DNA from: Xenorhabdus griffiniae
Lineage (GTDB): Bacteria; Pseudomonadota; Gammaproteobacteria; Enterobacterales; Enterobacteriaceae
Reading direction: 5' to 3'
Assembly: GCF_015163655.1 (NCBI RefSeq)
Contig: NZ_JADEUF010000019.1
Span: forward strand, 1 to 46,555
Length of the DNA: 46,555 bases
How positions within the stretch are numbered: position 1 is the stretch's first letter; every line of letters begins with the position of its first letter. This document shows positions 8,639-18,669 of the stretch, piece by piece. The notes beneath the pieces were generated by a model. That model made no database searches, was not told the DNA's origin, and saw only the letters and a program-made list of their open reading frames with translations. The translations under genes were made by a program, and so were the position numbers.

Positions 8639-11600
8639 ATGGAATATTCTATCATCGGCGTAGCTGCACAATTCTGTGGAGGTTTGTCATTGTCTCATTA
8701 TTGGCAGACGTTGGTTGAAGGCGGCTCTTTGATGAGGGTTATAAACGAAGAACGCTATCAACTTAATAATCGCCAAACGTCGGTTAAATGGGGGGGTAGG
8801 GAAAAGATACGCGGTATGTTTCTTGAAGATATTGATAGCTTCGACAGGCATATTTTTCCTCTCTCGGGTTCTGCCATTATGTTTGCAGACCCACGGCAGA
8901 GATTGTTTCTACAAACCTGCTGGCAACTTCTTGAAGATGCAGGGCTAGCCGCATCAACGCTATCAGGCAAGAAAGTCGGGGTATTTGTTGCTCAGGATGG
9001 CTGGTATTTAAATTCTTATGTCGACAGAATTCCAGATGAGCATAAGGAAAGTCAGGAGTTTATTGTGCCGGGAAACGATCCCTGTTTTCTGGCAAATCGG
9101 GTATCTTTCTTTTTTAACTTCAATGGCCCATCCATTGTTGTTGATACAACCTGTTCAAGTGCTTTTGTTGCTTTGGATATGGCCTGTCAGGCACTGGAAT
9201 GCGGCGATTGTGACTACGCTATCGTGGGGGGTGTTTCGCTGTTTTTAAATCCCTGGAAAGCGGGAGAAACCACGGCGACACCGTTTGAAACTGGCGGAGA
9301 GGATATACACAGTTTTTCTGAAAAGGCTTCAGGATACAGAACCTCAGAAGGGTGCGCAGCTTTATTTTTGCAAAGAAACAGCGATGAAGTCAATCAACGC
9401 CACTATGTTTATGGTGTGGTGCAGGCCAGCGGCCATAATTCTGGCGGTAAAACTAATTCATTTGCCCAGCCCAATAAAGAACAACAAATCAACCTGTTTC
9501 AGACCGTATTAAAACGGGCGAACCTTTTACCTGAGCAGATTCACTATGTGGAAGCCCACGGCGTTGCTTCTCAAATGGGAGATGCGATTGAAGCGAATGC
9601 GTTGGTGGATGTTTTCGCCCGCTCACAGAATACTTCACCCTGCTATGTGAGTACGGTCAAACCCAATATTGGCCATAACCATGCCAGCTCAGGGTTTTAC
9701 GCCATCATCAAGGGGCTTATGGCGTTCAGGTATAACCAGATCCCTCTGATTCGTGGGCTGAATAACGCGGAATTGAATGCCGACATTCCAGCCAATACTC
9801 AGGGAATTCAGTTCCTGACAGAAACAGTTGATTGGCCGCAATCTCAAGAAGGGGCACCCCGGCATATATTTTTCAGCAGTTATGGATTCAGTAACGTCAA
9901 TGCGGCCATCGTCTTGCGGGAACCCGATAACCCTCCTGCCGCCAAAATAAGCCCTCTGGCGGAAACGGTAACAGAAAAGCCGGTACTTGTTTGTCTATCT
10001 GCAAGAAGTGATGAGCAGCTTTACCAACAGGCAGTCAACCTGTGTAAAACGGTCAGTGAGCCGGATTTTGCCGAGAATTTCAATCTGCATGAACTTGCCT
10101 GGACACTCAGTACAGGGCGAGAAGCGTTTACGCATCGTTGGGCAACGTTGGTTTCATCAATAGAACAGCTCAGATGCGCATTAGAAGTGTTTGTTGAATC
10201 CCCGGAAAAACAAAAAGCAACAATCTATCTGGGACAAAATGTACGGGAAACGGCACTAACGGCTCAACACGCTGAACTTGACGTGGCTGCAAACAATGGG
10301 TTCCCGACAGAGTCATTAGAAACCGTTGCGAAATGTTGGGTTGCCGGTGTTGATATTGATTGGATGCAGTATTGGGGCGGTGCGGAATGGCGGCGTATTC
10401 CTTTACCTGCCTATCCGCTTGCCAAAGCGCGTTATTGGGTGCCTGAAGGTGAAGTCAGTAGGCTATCGTCACAGGAAGTATCATCTCAGGAAGGGAGCAG
10501 CCAATTTATCCATCCGTTTGTTCACCAAAATACCTCTGATTTTGCAGAACAACGTTTTAGTACCACATTTTCCGGTGAGGAATTTTGTCTTAAGGGGCAT
10601 GTAATTCATGGTATTCGCGTGCTGCCGGGAGTCGGGCATTTAGAACTGGCCCGTGTGGCTGCACATCACTCTTTCGGCACAACACCGAATTCCTCGTTAG
10701 CAGAGCAGGAAAAAACCGGGCTGACGCTGAAAAATGTCGTCTGGGCGCAGATTATCGGTGTTATTGATGAACCTCAGCGGATACATATTCGTTTTATCAA
10801 TCATGGCAATGGCGAAGCAGGCTATCAGCTATACAGTCGTGCAGAAAAAGAGACGATCCATAACTCCGGCGTCGCGACACGAAAAGCACTCACACCGGCA
10901 CCGGTCTATGATATCGACAGCCTGAAATCGCGCTATCTGCAAAACGCGTACTCTCCTAAGCAATACTATGACATGTATTACGTACTGGGCTTATACATGG
11001 CACCAGACTATCAGGGCATTGAAGAGCTTTATGTGGGAATGGACCACGTCCTGGCTAAACTGTCGCTGCCTGAATCTCTGGCGCCAACCAGAGAGCAGTT
11101 TGTTTTGCATCCTTGTTTAATGGATGGCGCGCTTCTTTCATCCGTCGGGCTTTTAATGCGTTTTGGTGATCTTAATCGTCCCATTCCACCTAAATGCTTA
11201 ATCCCTTTTGCGCTTGATGAAATCGAATTTCATGATGAAGAATCCCAATTACACTGGGCGTGGATCAGTTATAGCGTGGACAGCAGCGCCTCAGATCCTT
11301 TCCCGAAAGTGGATGTCGATTGTTGTGATATTAACGGAAAGGTGTGTATCCGGTTTAAAGGTTTCAGTTGTCGGGGATTGGGGGCGCAGTCTGCGCCACC
11401 GGCAGAGACTGAACCTTATTTATTACAGCCTCAGTGGAAAAGTCAGGCATTGCCTTCGGATACTGTGTTACGTGTTTTCACAAAACGTATCGTGTTCCTG
11501 TGTGAATTAGAGCGTCTTCAATCTGAGTCGTTTATGTCAGATACCGACACATGTGAATATATTGTGTTACCAAAACTGAGCCGTGATGAAGTGCCGTTAA

Positions 11601-14600
11601 AAAGGCACCAGAACGTCATCACACTCTGCAAAAAAATTGATGAGATTATTAACCATTCTCCTGCAGAACCCATGTTTATTCAGTTGGTCTTGCCGGAAGC
11701 CCTTCCTGAATATGCCATCGTGACCGCGCGATTAAAAACAGCCTATCAGGATAATGCCAATCTGCTTAGCCAGACGATTTATTGTGATGATAAAGAGAGA
11801 CTGGCTGAGAAATTGTCAGCGGAAACTTCACAGATAAAATATGACACAGTCCGGTGGCAATCGGAGGAACGTTGGGTTCCTCATTGGACTGTCTGGACGC
11901 CTGAAAACGGTTCTGCTGAAAATTTAACACCGCCGTGGAAAGAAAAGTCTGTTTACTTAATTATTGATGAAGACGGCAGTATGGGGCGCGTGATTGCCAG
12001 AGATATTACAACGCATACTGATTCAGCCATTGCTATTGTTTTGAATGAAACAGGTTTAAATGAAAGTGAAAAGAACCAATACCAAATCACAATAGCCTCA
12101 AAGACGACCACGATTAATGACGGCGTTATTTGTCTTGATGCCGCCACATTAGCGGCGCTTGTTAGCCGAATTGAGCAAAATTTTGGCGCACTGCGGGGGG
12201 GATTTTTCTGTGTGGGTAAACGTTCGCAACACGTGGAGAACGAAACCCTAAGTTCAATACTTGAACGTTATCAGGGACTGTCGCTGCTGGAGAAAGCAAC
12301 TCAGGGTACGTTGCTTGATTTCTTTACAGTACTGACTTACCGGGATGGCGTATTAGGTTGTGCTGAGCATCCCCTGTTTTCTGCCTATTGCGCCGCGGCT
12401 AACAACTTTGTTCGTCACCATCAACAGCGTTCCCAAAGACAAACACTGTCATTGATACTGCCTCAATCTAGCGGAGCAAATGAGGAAGAATTTATTCGCC
12501 ATAGGGCGCTTCAATCTTTGTATCAGGCACTGCATGAGAAATTTAGTGGTGAATTGATGCTAATGGAAGGAGGCGCGATAGAGCGTTTCAGAGCAGAAAT
12601 GTTGGGTGTTCGTCCCTATTATGAACCCACCTTTCCGTCGAATTCAGAAAATAACGTCAACTCATTCGTCACTCAGGTCAGTCAGTCTCAGGCATCTTCC
12701 GACCTCAGATCCACCGCGGTAGATTTGATTAAGCGGGTTGTGAGCAAGGCGGTAAGCCTTCCCTTAGCCGAAATTGATGAAGATGCTGGTATGGAGAAAT
12801 ATGGAATAGATTCCATTTTATCCATCAAGATGACGGAAGCACTGGAGCAGAATTTCGGTGTCCTGCCAAAGACCCTGTTTTTTGAATATCTCACCATTCG
12901 GCAACTGGCGGCTTATTTTGTTAAGCATCATCATCTTGTTTTACTGGGACAGTCGCAAAATAATCCACAAAACATTCAGCCAACATCAACGATGGCTAGC
13001 TCTCGCCTGCCAGTACAACCGATTTCCGGCAGAACAGAAAGCCTTGCTGTTTCTCAGACAGGCAAGGCGAAGTATACCACAACCGAGTTAGATGACATCG
13101 CCATTGTAGGTTTGGCCGGACGTTTTCCTCAGGCAAGAAACATGCGTGATTTCTGGCAGCTCCTGAGAGAAGGGCAGGATTGCATTACCGAGATCCCTTC
13201 TCAACGCTGGGATAATTCACGCTATTTCGACATGGATAAAACCAAACGCGGCAAAACCTACGGCAAATGGGGCGGTTTTATTGAGGGTGTTGATGAATTT
13301 GATCCGCTATTTTTTAACCTATCACCCCGCGATGCGCGTGTGATGAGCCCGCAGGAACGGCTCTTTTTACAATGCGCCTACGAAACCATTGAGGATGCGG
13401 GATACAGCCACAGAACATTAGGCTCCCGTGACTGGACACGGCTACCGAAAAAGATGGGCGTGTATGTGGGGGTCATGTATGGAGAATATGAGTTTTATAG
13501 CATAGAGGAATTGGCAAAAGGGAATGTGCTTGAGCAGTCTATCGTGACCGGCAGTTTTGGCTCAATCGCCAATCGGGTATCGCATTTCTTTAATATCAAT
13601 GGTCCCAGCCTTGCGGTCGATACCATGTGTTCTTCCTCACTGACGTCAATCTACCTTGCCTGTCAGGCACTCAGACAGGGGGACATTGAGATGGCTCTGG
13701 CGGGGGGCGTCAATGTTTCTATTCACCCGAATAAATACTTAATTCTGGGGCAGTCTAAATTTTTGTCTGACGAAGGACGATGCCAGAGTTTTGGCGAGGG
13801 AGGAACCGGGTATGTTCCGTCAGAAGGGGTGGGTGCGGTTTTACTGAAACCGTTGACGAAGGCGATTGAAGATGGTGACCACATTTATGGCGTTATCAAG
13901 GGCATCGCTGTTAATCACGGAGGGAAAACCAACGGTTACACTGTTCCGAATCCTATCGCGCAAGCCGACGTGATTGTTCAGGCCATCCAGTCTTCTGGGG
14001 TGAATCCGCGGGCCATTAGCTATATTGAAGCGCATGGAACAGGAACTTCACTGGGCGATCCTATTGAAATAGCCGGTCTCAATCGGGCATTCCAACAATG
14101 TTTACAAGGGAACGATATACAGGAGAGTGCATTCTGCGCCATCGGCTCAGTAAAATCCAATATTGGTCATTGTGAAAGTGCGGCGGGTATTGCGGGCGTC
14201 GCCAAAGTACTCATGCAAATCAAGCACCGTCAGTTAGTGCCTTCTTTACACAGCCGTGAATTAAACCCCAATATCGATTTTGACGCCTCACCGTTTTATG
14301 TGCAGCGTGAACTTGCAGATTGGAAAAGGCCGCTGTTGGGTGACAAACAAGAGCCATCGGAGCATCCCAGAACGGCAGGGATTTCATCATTCGGTGCCGG
14401 AGGAACCAATGCTCACTTGGTTGTGCAGGAATACATTCCGGCTAACGACTTACATTCCATCAAGAATACCGATTGGCCAAAATGGGCTGTTATCCCTCTA
14501 TCGGCAAAAAACCACGAACAGCATCGTGAATTAGCGCAAACCTTATCACAGTATCTTAGAGAGCAGGCGAAATGGTGCTCAGAAACGTCCAAAGCAGAAT

Positions 14601-17600
14601 ACCTGCATAGCCTTGCCTATACCTTGCAGACAGGGCGGGAAGAAATGGAAGAGAGAGCCACCTTTATGGTCGATTCCCTTTCTACCCTGATTGATAGTTT
14701 AAAGGCATTTTCTCTGTCCTGTTTACCCTCAACGCATTTTTGGATGGGACGAGTAGAAAAATCTAAATCCACAAAACAGTTAATGACGTCTGTTTATGTC
14801 GGGAAAGATCAGCATGAAGAAGAATATGAGCAGTTAAAACAGATCGCCAGCGCCTGGACTCAAGGGCATGACATTGATTGGCAGGGGTATTACCAATCCC
14901 TTTCCGTACAGCCAACCCGCTTAAGCTTACCGACTTATCCGTTTGCCCGGGAAAGATACTGGATACCGGAATCGGAAGCGCAGACAGCCGTTTTGCCTGC
15001 CGCAGTTGTGGAAGACATTATCTCAACGGAAGAGACTAGCTCGACGGTGTTTTATACATCGGGTTGGGAACGATGCGATATCCGTCAGAATACGGCGTAT
15101 GCAATGAAGCCCAAGCGCACCGACTCATTTGTGATTGGGAACGTCAATGAAACCTCACTGACAGAGCTGACTTCGTTGGCGGGTGTGGAAAATATCCATT
15201 ATCTTCGCGCTGAGCCTGATCTGCATCCCAATAGCCAGTATTCAGTCTCTTTATCTGACCTTGTTTTACGATTAGTGGATTATTGCCAGCAGCGCATTCG
15301 CACTGGTCAGGCATTACCGGAATGCATCGCGGTTTTCGCACCGTGGAAAGAGAATGGATTACCTTATCGCGCTTTATTGGGGGCACTCAGAACCCTTAGC
15401 ATGGAATTTCCGGCGGTACAGACGAAACTTATTTTAGATGCTGCACTGGATAATGCAGACGGTGAAACCTTCTGCCGACATGCGGAAAAAGAACTTCTTT
15501 CGTCAAATCAACTTTCTTCAGCGGTGTGCTATCAGGAAACAGGGCAGCGCTTTGTCTGGCGTCAAAAAGCGGTAGAACCGACCGCCTTAATGCATCTCCC
15601 GTCTTTGTTTAATCATGCATGCCGGACGATTTGGATTACGGGTGGTCTGGGTGGATTGGGATACCAGATTGCGCAATATATCGGCACAAAAACGGGCGCC
15701 CAGCTGGTGTTATCGGGGCGTTCTGTTCTCGATGCCGATAAAGCAGCGCAACTGAATGCGCTAAGAAAACGCGGAATAAAAGCCGAATATGAGCCATGCG
15801 ATGTGAATAATCGTCAGGCACTGGAAAAAACCCTGCTACTTATTCGCCAGCGCTTTGGTGCTCTGCATGGTGTTATCCATTGTGCCGGCGTTATCCATGA
15901 TGCGCTGACGGTCAATAAAACAGAGGAAGAGATTTACCGAGTGATCGCCACCAAAGCCTCGGCGGTCTGTTTGCTGGATGAAGTGACCCAACACGAACCG
16001 CTGGCATTTTTTGTTATGTTCTCTTCACTTGCCTCTTTGGGGAATATCGGACAGATAGACTATGCGGCGGCAAACGCCTTTCTGGATACATTTGCTGAGT
16101 ATCGTGAAAATTTAGTTCAGCAGAAACAAAGAAGCGGGAAAAGTTTGTCAATTAACTGGCCTCTTTGGCAGGAAGGCGGCATGAACGTAACGCCGAGGGT
16201 AGAAAAACACATGTTTGATACCTTTGGTATTGTTCCTCTGGAGACAAAAACCGCGCTGGAAACACTGGAAATCGCGCTTCGTTCACCGTTCCCTCAGTTT
16301 GGCGTGATGAAAGGAGATGCGCAAAAGATTGGGGATTACCTGAGACTCTCTGACGCTCCTTCACCGGTTACACCGCTGTCCGCATCAGATAACGAAGACT
16401 TGGATTTTGTCAGCCCGAATGAATCAGATAACTCGGCAGACACTGTTGCGGATATTGTTGCGGATATTACTGCCGGCAAATTATCCGAATTATTGGGTAT
16501 GCGTAGCGAGGCCATCGATATTCACCGACAGTTTGGCGATTATGGCATGGACTCTGTCGGGCTGATTGAGCTGGCTGAGTATATTAATTCCCGCTTTGAG
16601 GTAACGCTGTCACAGGCGAATTTTTTAGAATTCAACACATTACACCGTGTGGCAGAACACCTGATCAAACTGTTGCCAGAGCCGACCCTTTCAGCCCCTT
16701 CTGACACGTCATCTTCCGATATGTCATCACCGGTAATGCCTGCCTCTGTCAGCGAGCCCTCTTTTGCCATTGTGGGCTATGACTGTATGTTTCCGGGGGC
16801 TAAAAATGCGCAAGCGTACTGGCAGAACATGATCCAAAAAACCGTTTCTATTCAGGGGATCACGCAGGAAGCGTGGCAACAACGCCACATTCTCATCCCT
16901 TCCGATAAGGAAGATGCGGTAAAACGCATGCAATCATCCGGTTTTTTACAGGATATCGATCAATTTGATGCTGAATTCTGGGGGATTGATGCCGAAACGG
17001 CAAAACAGATAGATCCGCAGCAACGTCTGCTTATGCAGTGTATCTGGCGATGTGTTGAACACGCGGGTTATGATTTGGAAGACCTCACACAGCATAAAGT
17101 CGGGTTATTTGTTGCTGTTGATTCCACTGACTACAAGTCACTGATTAAAGACCATGCTCTGATCAACAACACCGGAAAAAGTGGCGGATTACAGGCGGGT
17201 CTGAGTCTGGGCATGATGGTGAATCAGATCTCCTATTTCTTCAATTTTACCGGCCCGAGTGAAGTGGTGGATAACGCCTGTGCCAGTGTGTTTGTCGCGC
17301 TGCAAAAAGCCCGACAGGCGATGCTACAGGGTGATTGCGACGTGGCGATTGTCGCAGGCGTTAAAGTCATCCTTGATTTTATGGAGTTTTATATCCGGGA
17401 TCAGGGCGGCATTCTCAGCCAGTCAGGAAAAATGGCGCCTTTTGACTACACGGCAGATGGTTATATCCGGGGGGAAGGCGTAGGCGCCGTCATGATTAAG
17501 CCGCTGGAACAAGCGTGTCTGGAACATGATCCTGTCCGCGCCATCATCCGGGGTGTCGGGGTTTCTCATAATGGCCGGAGCGCTTTCTCGTCGATGGCAC

Positions 17601-18577
17601 CGAGTGTTGAGAAACAGGAAGAAAATATCAGAAAGGCCTACCAATCCGCGGGGATCGATCCTTGCTCTGTTGACTACATTGAAGCTCACGGATCTGCGAC
17701 GCAATTTAATGATGTCAGTGAAGTTGCAGCTTTTAAAAAGGTTTTTTCAGAAAATCAGGCCGTTTCACATCGTTGTGTCGTCAGTGCAGTGAAAGGCAAC
17801 ATTGGTCATCTGGAAGCCGCTTCTGGCATAGCCTCCCTGATTAAAGTGATTCTGGCCATGAAGCATGAGGTCATTCCACCGATTGCTTCTTTTTCTCAAT
17901 TACCCCCCTCAATTTTTATTGAGAACACCCCCTTGTTCTTCCCGTGTGAGCCAGTTCTGTGGCAACAGGCTAGTTCAGACAAAACACAGCCAAGACGAGC
18001 TGGCTTGAACTCGATTGGGATCACGGGAGTCAATGCGCATGTCATTTTGGAAGCCCCTGATCAGCTTGCGATGCCGGTGCTTTCCCAAAGGAGAGAACAC
18101 GCCCAAAGGAAAGAGCACGTTCTTATTCCCATCTCGGCGAAATCCGAGAAAACCTTAAAAGCTTATCTGAGTCAGTGGCTGGATTTTGTGCGTCAGGAAA
18201 AGTCAGTCGGCCATGATAACGCCATGACGTTAAGGAATCTGGCGTACAGCGCCCAGACGGGGCGCGCGGATATGCCATTCCGCACGGCGATCATTGTCAA
18301 CGATTTAGAAAAACTTATCGCGACGCTGGAGTGGATGATTGCAGGGGAAAACGGAACACCGCCAGCGGGTGCGGTTGAGATGGGCGTCGTCCCGCCAAAA
18401 AGCCGCTCTGCCAAAAAACAGGTTGCATTTTCCACCACATTACCTGTGTTGAAACAACTGGCGGACGATTGGGTTGCAGGCGCCTGTATAGACTGGCGGG
18501 CTTTTGCTCAGGGGCACGGAGTCTACGTTGATATTCCCAGTTACCCGTTTGATGAACAGCGATATTGGTTCCTTTGA
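8639..18577 (+). CDS. Trans-AT polyketide synthase B: KS3-DH-degenerate KR-ACP-KS4-KR-ACP-KS5
   Basis: A 3312-residue PKS. KS3 (about 1-430) has Cys172 and intact EAHGVAS and NIGH histidines. DH (about 620-915) has His654 (HVIHG....P) and Asp829, but the usual Gln four residues later is Leu. The next region (about 920-1330) is KR-like but its cofactor loop reads DEDGSMG and its active Ser is lost, though SAYCAAAN keeps a Tyr. ACP serine is Ser1392 (GIDSI). KS4 (about 1480-1910) has Cys1664 and full HGTGT. The KR near 2140-2560 is intact, with GGLGGLG from 2335 and Tyr2475. ACP serine is Ser2639 (GMDSV). KS5 (about 2700-3130) has Cys2881 (NACAS) and EAHGSAT. No AT is present. The protein ends after KS5, so its ACP must be in trans, most likely the one fused to the flavoenzyme downstream. 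Start 8639 was chosen over 8534 because AGGAG precedes it and the KS N-terminus begins there. Confidence 0.95.
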   Translation: MEYSIIGVAAQFCGGLSLSHYWQTLVEGGSLMRVINEERYQLNNRQTSVKWGGREKIRGMFLEDIDSFDRHIFPLSGSAIMFADPRQRLFLQTCWQLLEDAGLAASTLSGKKVGVFVAQDGWYLNSYVDRIPDEHKESQEFIVPGNDPCFLANRVSFFFNFNGPSIVVDTTCSSAFVALDMACQALECGDCDYAIVGGVSLFLNPWKAGETTATPFETGGEDIHSFSEKASGYRTSEGCAALFLQRNSDEVNQRHYVYGVVQASGHNSGGKTNSFAQPNKEQQINLFQTVLKRANLLPEQIHYVEAHGVASQMGDAIEANALVDVFARSQNTSPCYVSTVKPNIGHNHASSGFYAIIKGLMAFRYNQIPLIRGLNNAELNADIPANTQGIQFLTETVDWPQSQEGAPRHIFFSSYGFSNVNAAIVLREPDNPPAAKISPLAETVTEKPVLVCLSARSDEQLYQQAVNLCKTVSEPDFAENFNLHELAWTLSTGREAFTHRWATLVSSIEQLRCALEVFVESPEKQKATIYLGQNVRETALTAQHAELDVAANNGFPTESLETVAKCWVAGVDIDWMQYWGGAEWRRIPLPAYPLAKARYWVPEGEVSRLSSQEVSSQEGSSQFIHPFVHQNTSDFAEQRFSTTFSGEEFCLKGHVIHGIRVLPGVGHLELARVAAHHSFGTTPNSSLAEQEKTGLTLKNVVWAQIIGVIDEPQRIHIRFINHGNGEAGYQLYSRAEKETIHNSGVATRKALTPAPVYDIDSLKSRYLQNAYSPKQYYDMYYVLGLYMAPDYQGIEELYVGMDHVLAKLSLPESLAPTREQFVLHPCLMDGALLSSVGLLMRFGDLNRPIPPKCLIPFALDEIEFHDEESQLHWAWISYSVDSSASDPFPKVDVDCCDINGKVCIRFKGFSCRGLGAQSAPPAETEPYLLQPQWKSQALPSDTVLRVFTKRIVFLCELERLQSESFMSDTDTCEYIVLPKLSRDEVPLKRHQNVITLCKKIDEIINHSPAEPMFIQLVLPEALPEYAIVTARLKTAYQDNANLLSQTIYCDDKERLAEKLSAETSQIKYDTVRWQSEERWVPHWTVWTPENGSAENLTPPWKEKSVYLIIDEDGSMGRVIARDITTHTDSAIAIVLNETGLNESEKNQYQITIASKTTTINDGVICLDAATLAALVSRIEQNFGALRGGFFCVGKRSQHVENETLSSILERYQGLSLLEKATQGTLLDFFTVLTYRDGVLGCAEHPLFSAYCAAANNFVRHHQQRSQRQTLSLILPQSSGANEEEFIRHRALQSLYQALHEKFSGELMLMEGGAIERFRAEMLGVRPYYEPTFPSNSENNVNSFVTQVSQSQASSDLRSTAVDLIKRVVSKAVSLPLAEIDEDAGMEKYGIDSILSIKMTEALEQNFGVLPKTLFFEYLTIRQLAAYFVKHHHLVLLGQSQNNPQNIQPTSTMASSRLPVQPISGRTESLAVSQTGKAKYTTTELDDIAIVGLAGRFPQARNMRDFWQLLREGQDCITEIPSQRWDNSRYFDMDKTKRGKTYGKWGGFIEGVDEFDPLFFNLSPRDARVMSPQERLFLQCAYETIEDAGYSHRTLGSRDWTRLPKKMGVYVGVMYGEYEFYSIEELAKGNVLEQSIVTGSFGSIANRVSHFFNINGPSLAVDTMCSSSLTSIYLACQALRQGDIEMALAGGVNVSIHPNKYLILGQSKFLSDEGRCQSFGEGGTGYVPSEGVGAVLLKPLTKAIEDGDHIYGVIKGIAVNHGGKTNGYTVPNPIAQADVIVQAIQSSGVNPRAISYIEAHGTGTSLGDPIEIAGLNRAFQQCLQGNDIQESAFCAIGSVKSNIGHCESAAGIAGVAKVLMQIKHRQLVPSLHSRELNPNIDFDASPFYVQRELADWKRPLLGDKQEPSEHPRTAGISSFGAGGTNAHLVVQEYIPANDLHSIKNTDWPKWAVIPLSAKNHEQHRELAQTLSQYLREQAKWCSETSKAEYLHSLAYTLQTGREEMEERATFMVDSLSTLIDSLKAFSLSCLPSTHFWMGRVEKSKSTKQLMTSVYVGKDQHEEEYEQLKQIASAWTQGHDIDWQGYYQSLSVQPTRLSLPTYPFARERYWIPESEAQTAVLPAAVVEDIISTEETSSTVFYTSGWERCDIRQNTAYAMKPKRTDSFVIGNVNETSLTELTSLAGVENIHYLRAEPDLHPNSQYSVSLSDLVLRLVDYCQQRIRTGQALPECIAVFAPWKENGLPYRALLGALRTLSMEFPAVQTKLILDAALDNADGETFCRHAEKELLSSNQLSSAVCYQETGQRFVWRQKAVEPTALMHLPSLFNHACRTIWITGGLGGLGYQIAQYIGTKTGAQLVLSGRSVLDADKAAQLNALRKRGIKAEYEPCDVNNRQALEKTLLLIRQRFGALHGVIHCAGVIHDALTVNKTEEEIYRVIATKASAVCLLDEVTQHEPLAFFVMFSSLASLGNIGQIDYAAANAFLDTFAEYRENLVQQKQRSGKSLSINWPLWQEGGMNVTPRVEKHMFDTFGIVPLETKTALETLEIALRSPFPQFGVMKGDAQKIGDYLRLSDAPSPVTPLSASDNEDLDFVSPNESDNSADTVADIVADITAGKLSELLGMRSEAIDIHRQFGDYGMDSVGLIELAEYINSRFEVTLSQANFLEFNTLHRVAEHLIKLLPEPTLSAPSDTSSSDMSSPVMPASVSEPSFAIVGYDCMFPGAKNAQAYWQNMIQKTVSIQGITQEAWQQRHILIPSDKEDAVKRMQSSGFLQDIDQFDAEFWGIDAETAKQIDPQQRLLMQCIWRCVEHAGYDLEDLTQHKVGLFVAVDSTDYKSLIKDHALINNTGKSGGLQAGLSLGMMVNQISYFFNFTGPSEVVDNACASVFVALQKARQAMLQGDCDVAIVAGVKVILDFMEFYIRDQGGILSQSGKMAPFDYTADGYIRGEGVGAVMIKPLEQACLEHDPVRAIIRGVGVSHNGRSAFSSMAPSVEKQEENIRKAYQSAGIDPCSVDYIEAHGSATQFNDVSEVAAFKKVFSENQAVSHRCVVSAVKGNIGHLEAASGIASLIKVILAMKHEVIPPIASFSQLPPSIFIENTPLFFPCEPVLWQQASSDKTQPRRAGLNSIGITGVNAHVILEAPDQLAMPVLSQRREHAQRKEHVLIPISAKSEKTLKAYLSQWLDFVRQEKSVGHDNAMTLRNLAYSAQTGRADMPFRTAIIVNDLEKLIATLEWMIAGENGTPPAGAVEMGVVPPKSRSAKKQVAFSTTLPVLKQLADDWVAGACIDWRAFAQGHGVYVDIPSYPFDEQRYWFL

Positions 18578-18615
18578 TGAACCCGTTTTTTACAACCATA
18601 AACACGCAAATTGAC

Positions 18616-18636
18616 GCCGTTATCTTGGATAACGGC
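18616..18636 (+). promoter_or_regulatory. Perfect intercistronic hairpin between PKS B and the flavoenzyme gene
   Basis: GCCGTTATC at 18616-18624 and GATAACGGC at 18628-18636 form a perfect 9-bp stem with a 3-base loop. No T-run follows, so termination is unlikely. It lies 20-30 bases before the AAGGAAG ribosome site of the next gene and may limit coupling or mark an RNA-processing point. It supports 18670 as the next start. Confidence 0.45.
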
Positions 18637-18669
18637 ACAACGTACGGCATTGAAAAAGGAAGTAAAAAG

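Noticed and set aside
11400-12640. C-methyltransferase domain in the long DH-ACP stretch of PKS B
   Set aside because: No SAM-binding ExGxGxG motif; the region fits a degenerate KR (QPQWKS start, SAYCAAAN Tyr loop).
18565-18669. Longer N-terminus for the ACP-flavoenzyme (TTG 18565 or ATG 18577)
   Set aside because: The sequence holds a perfect hairpin and no ACP-like residues, and a good ribosome site precedes 18670. The ATGA overlap at 18577 is kept only as an alternative.
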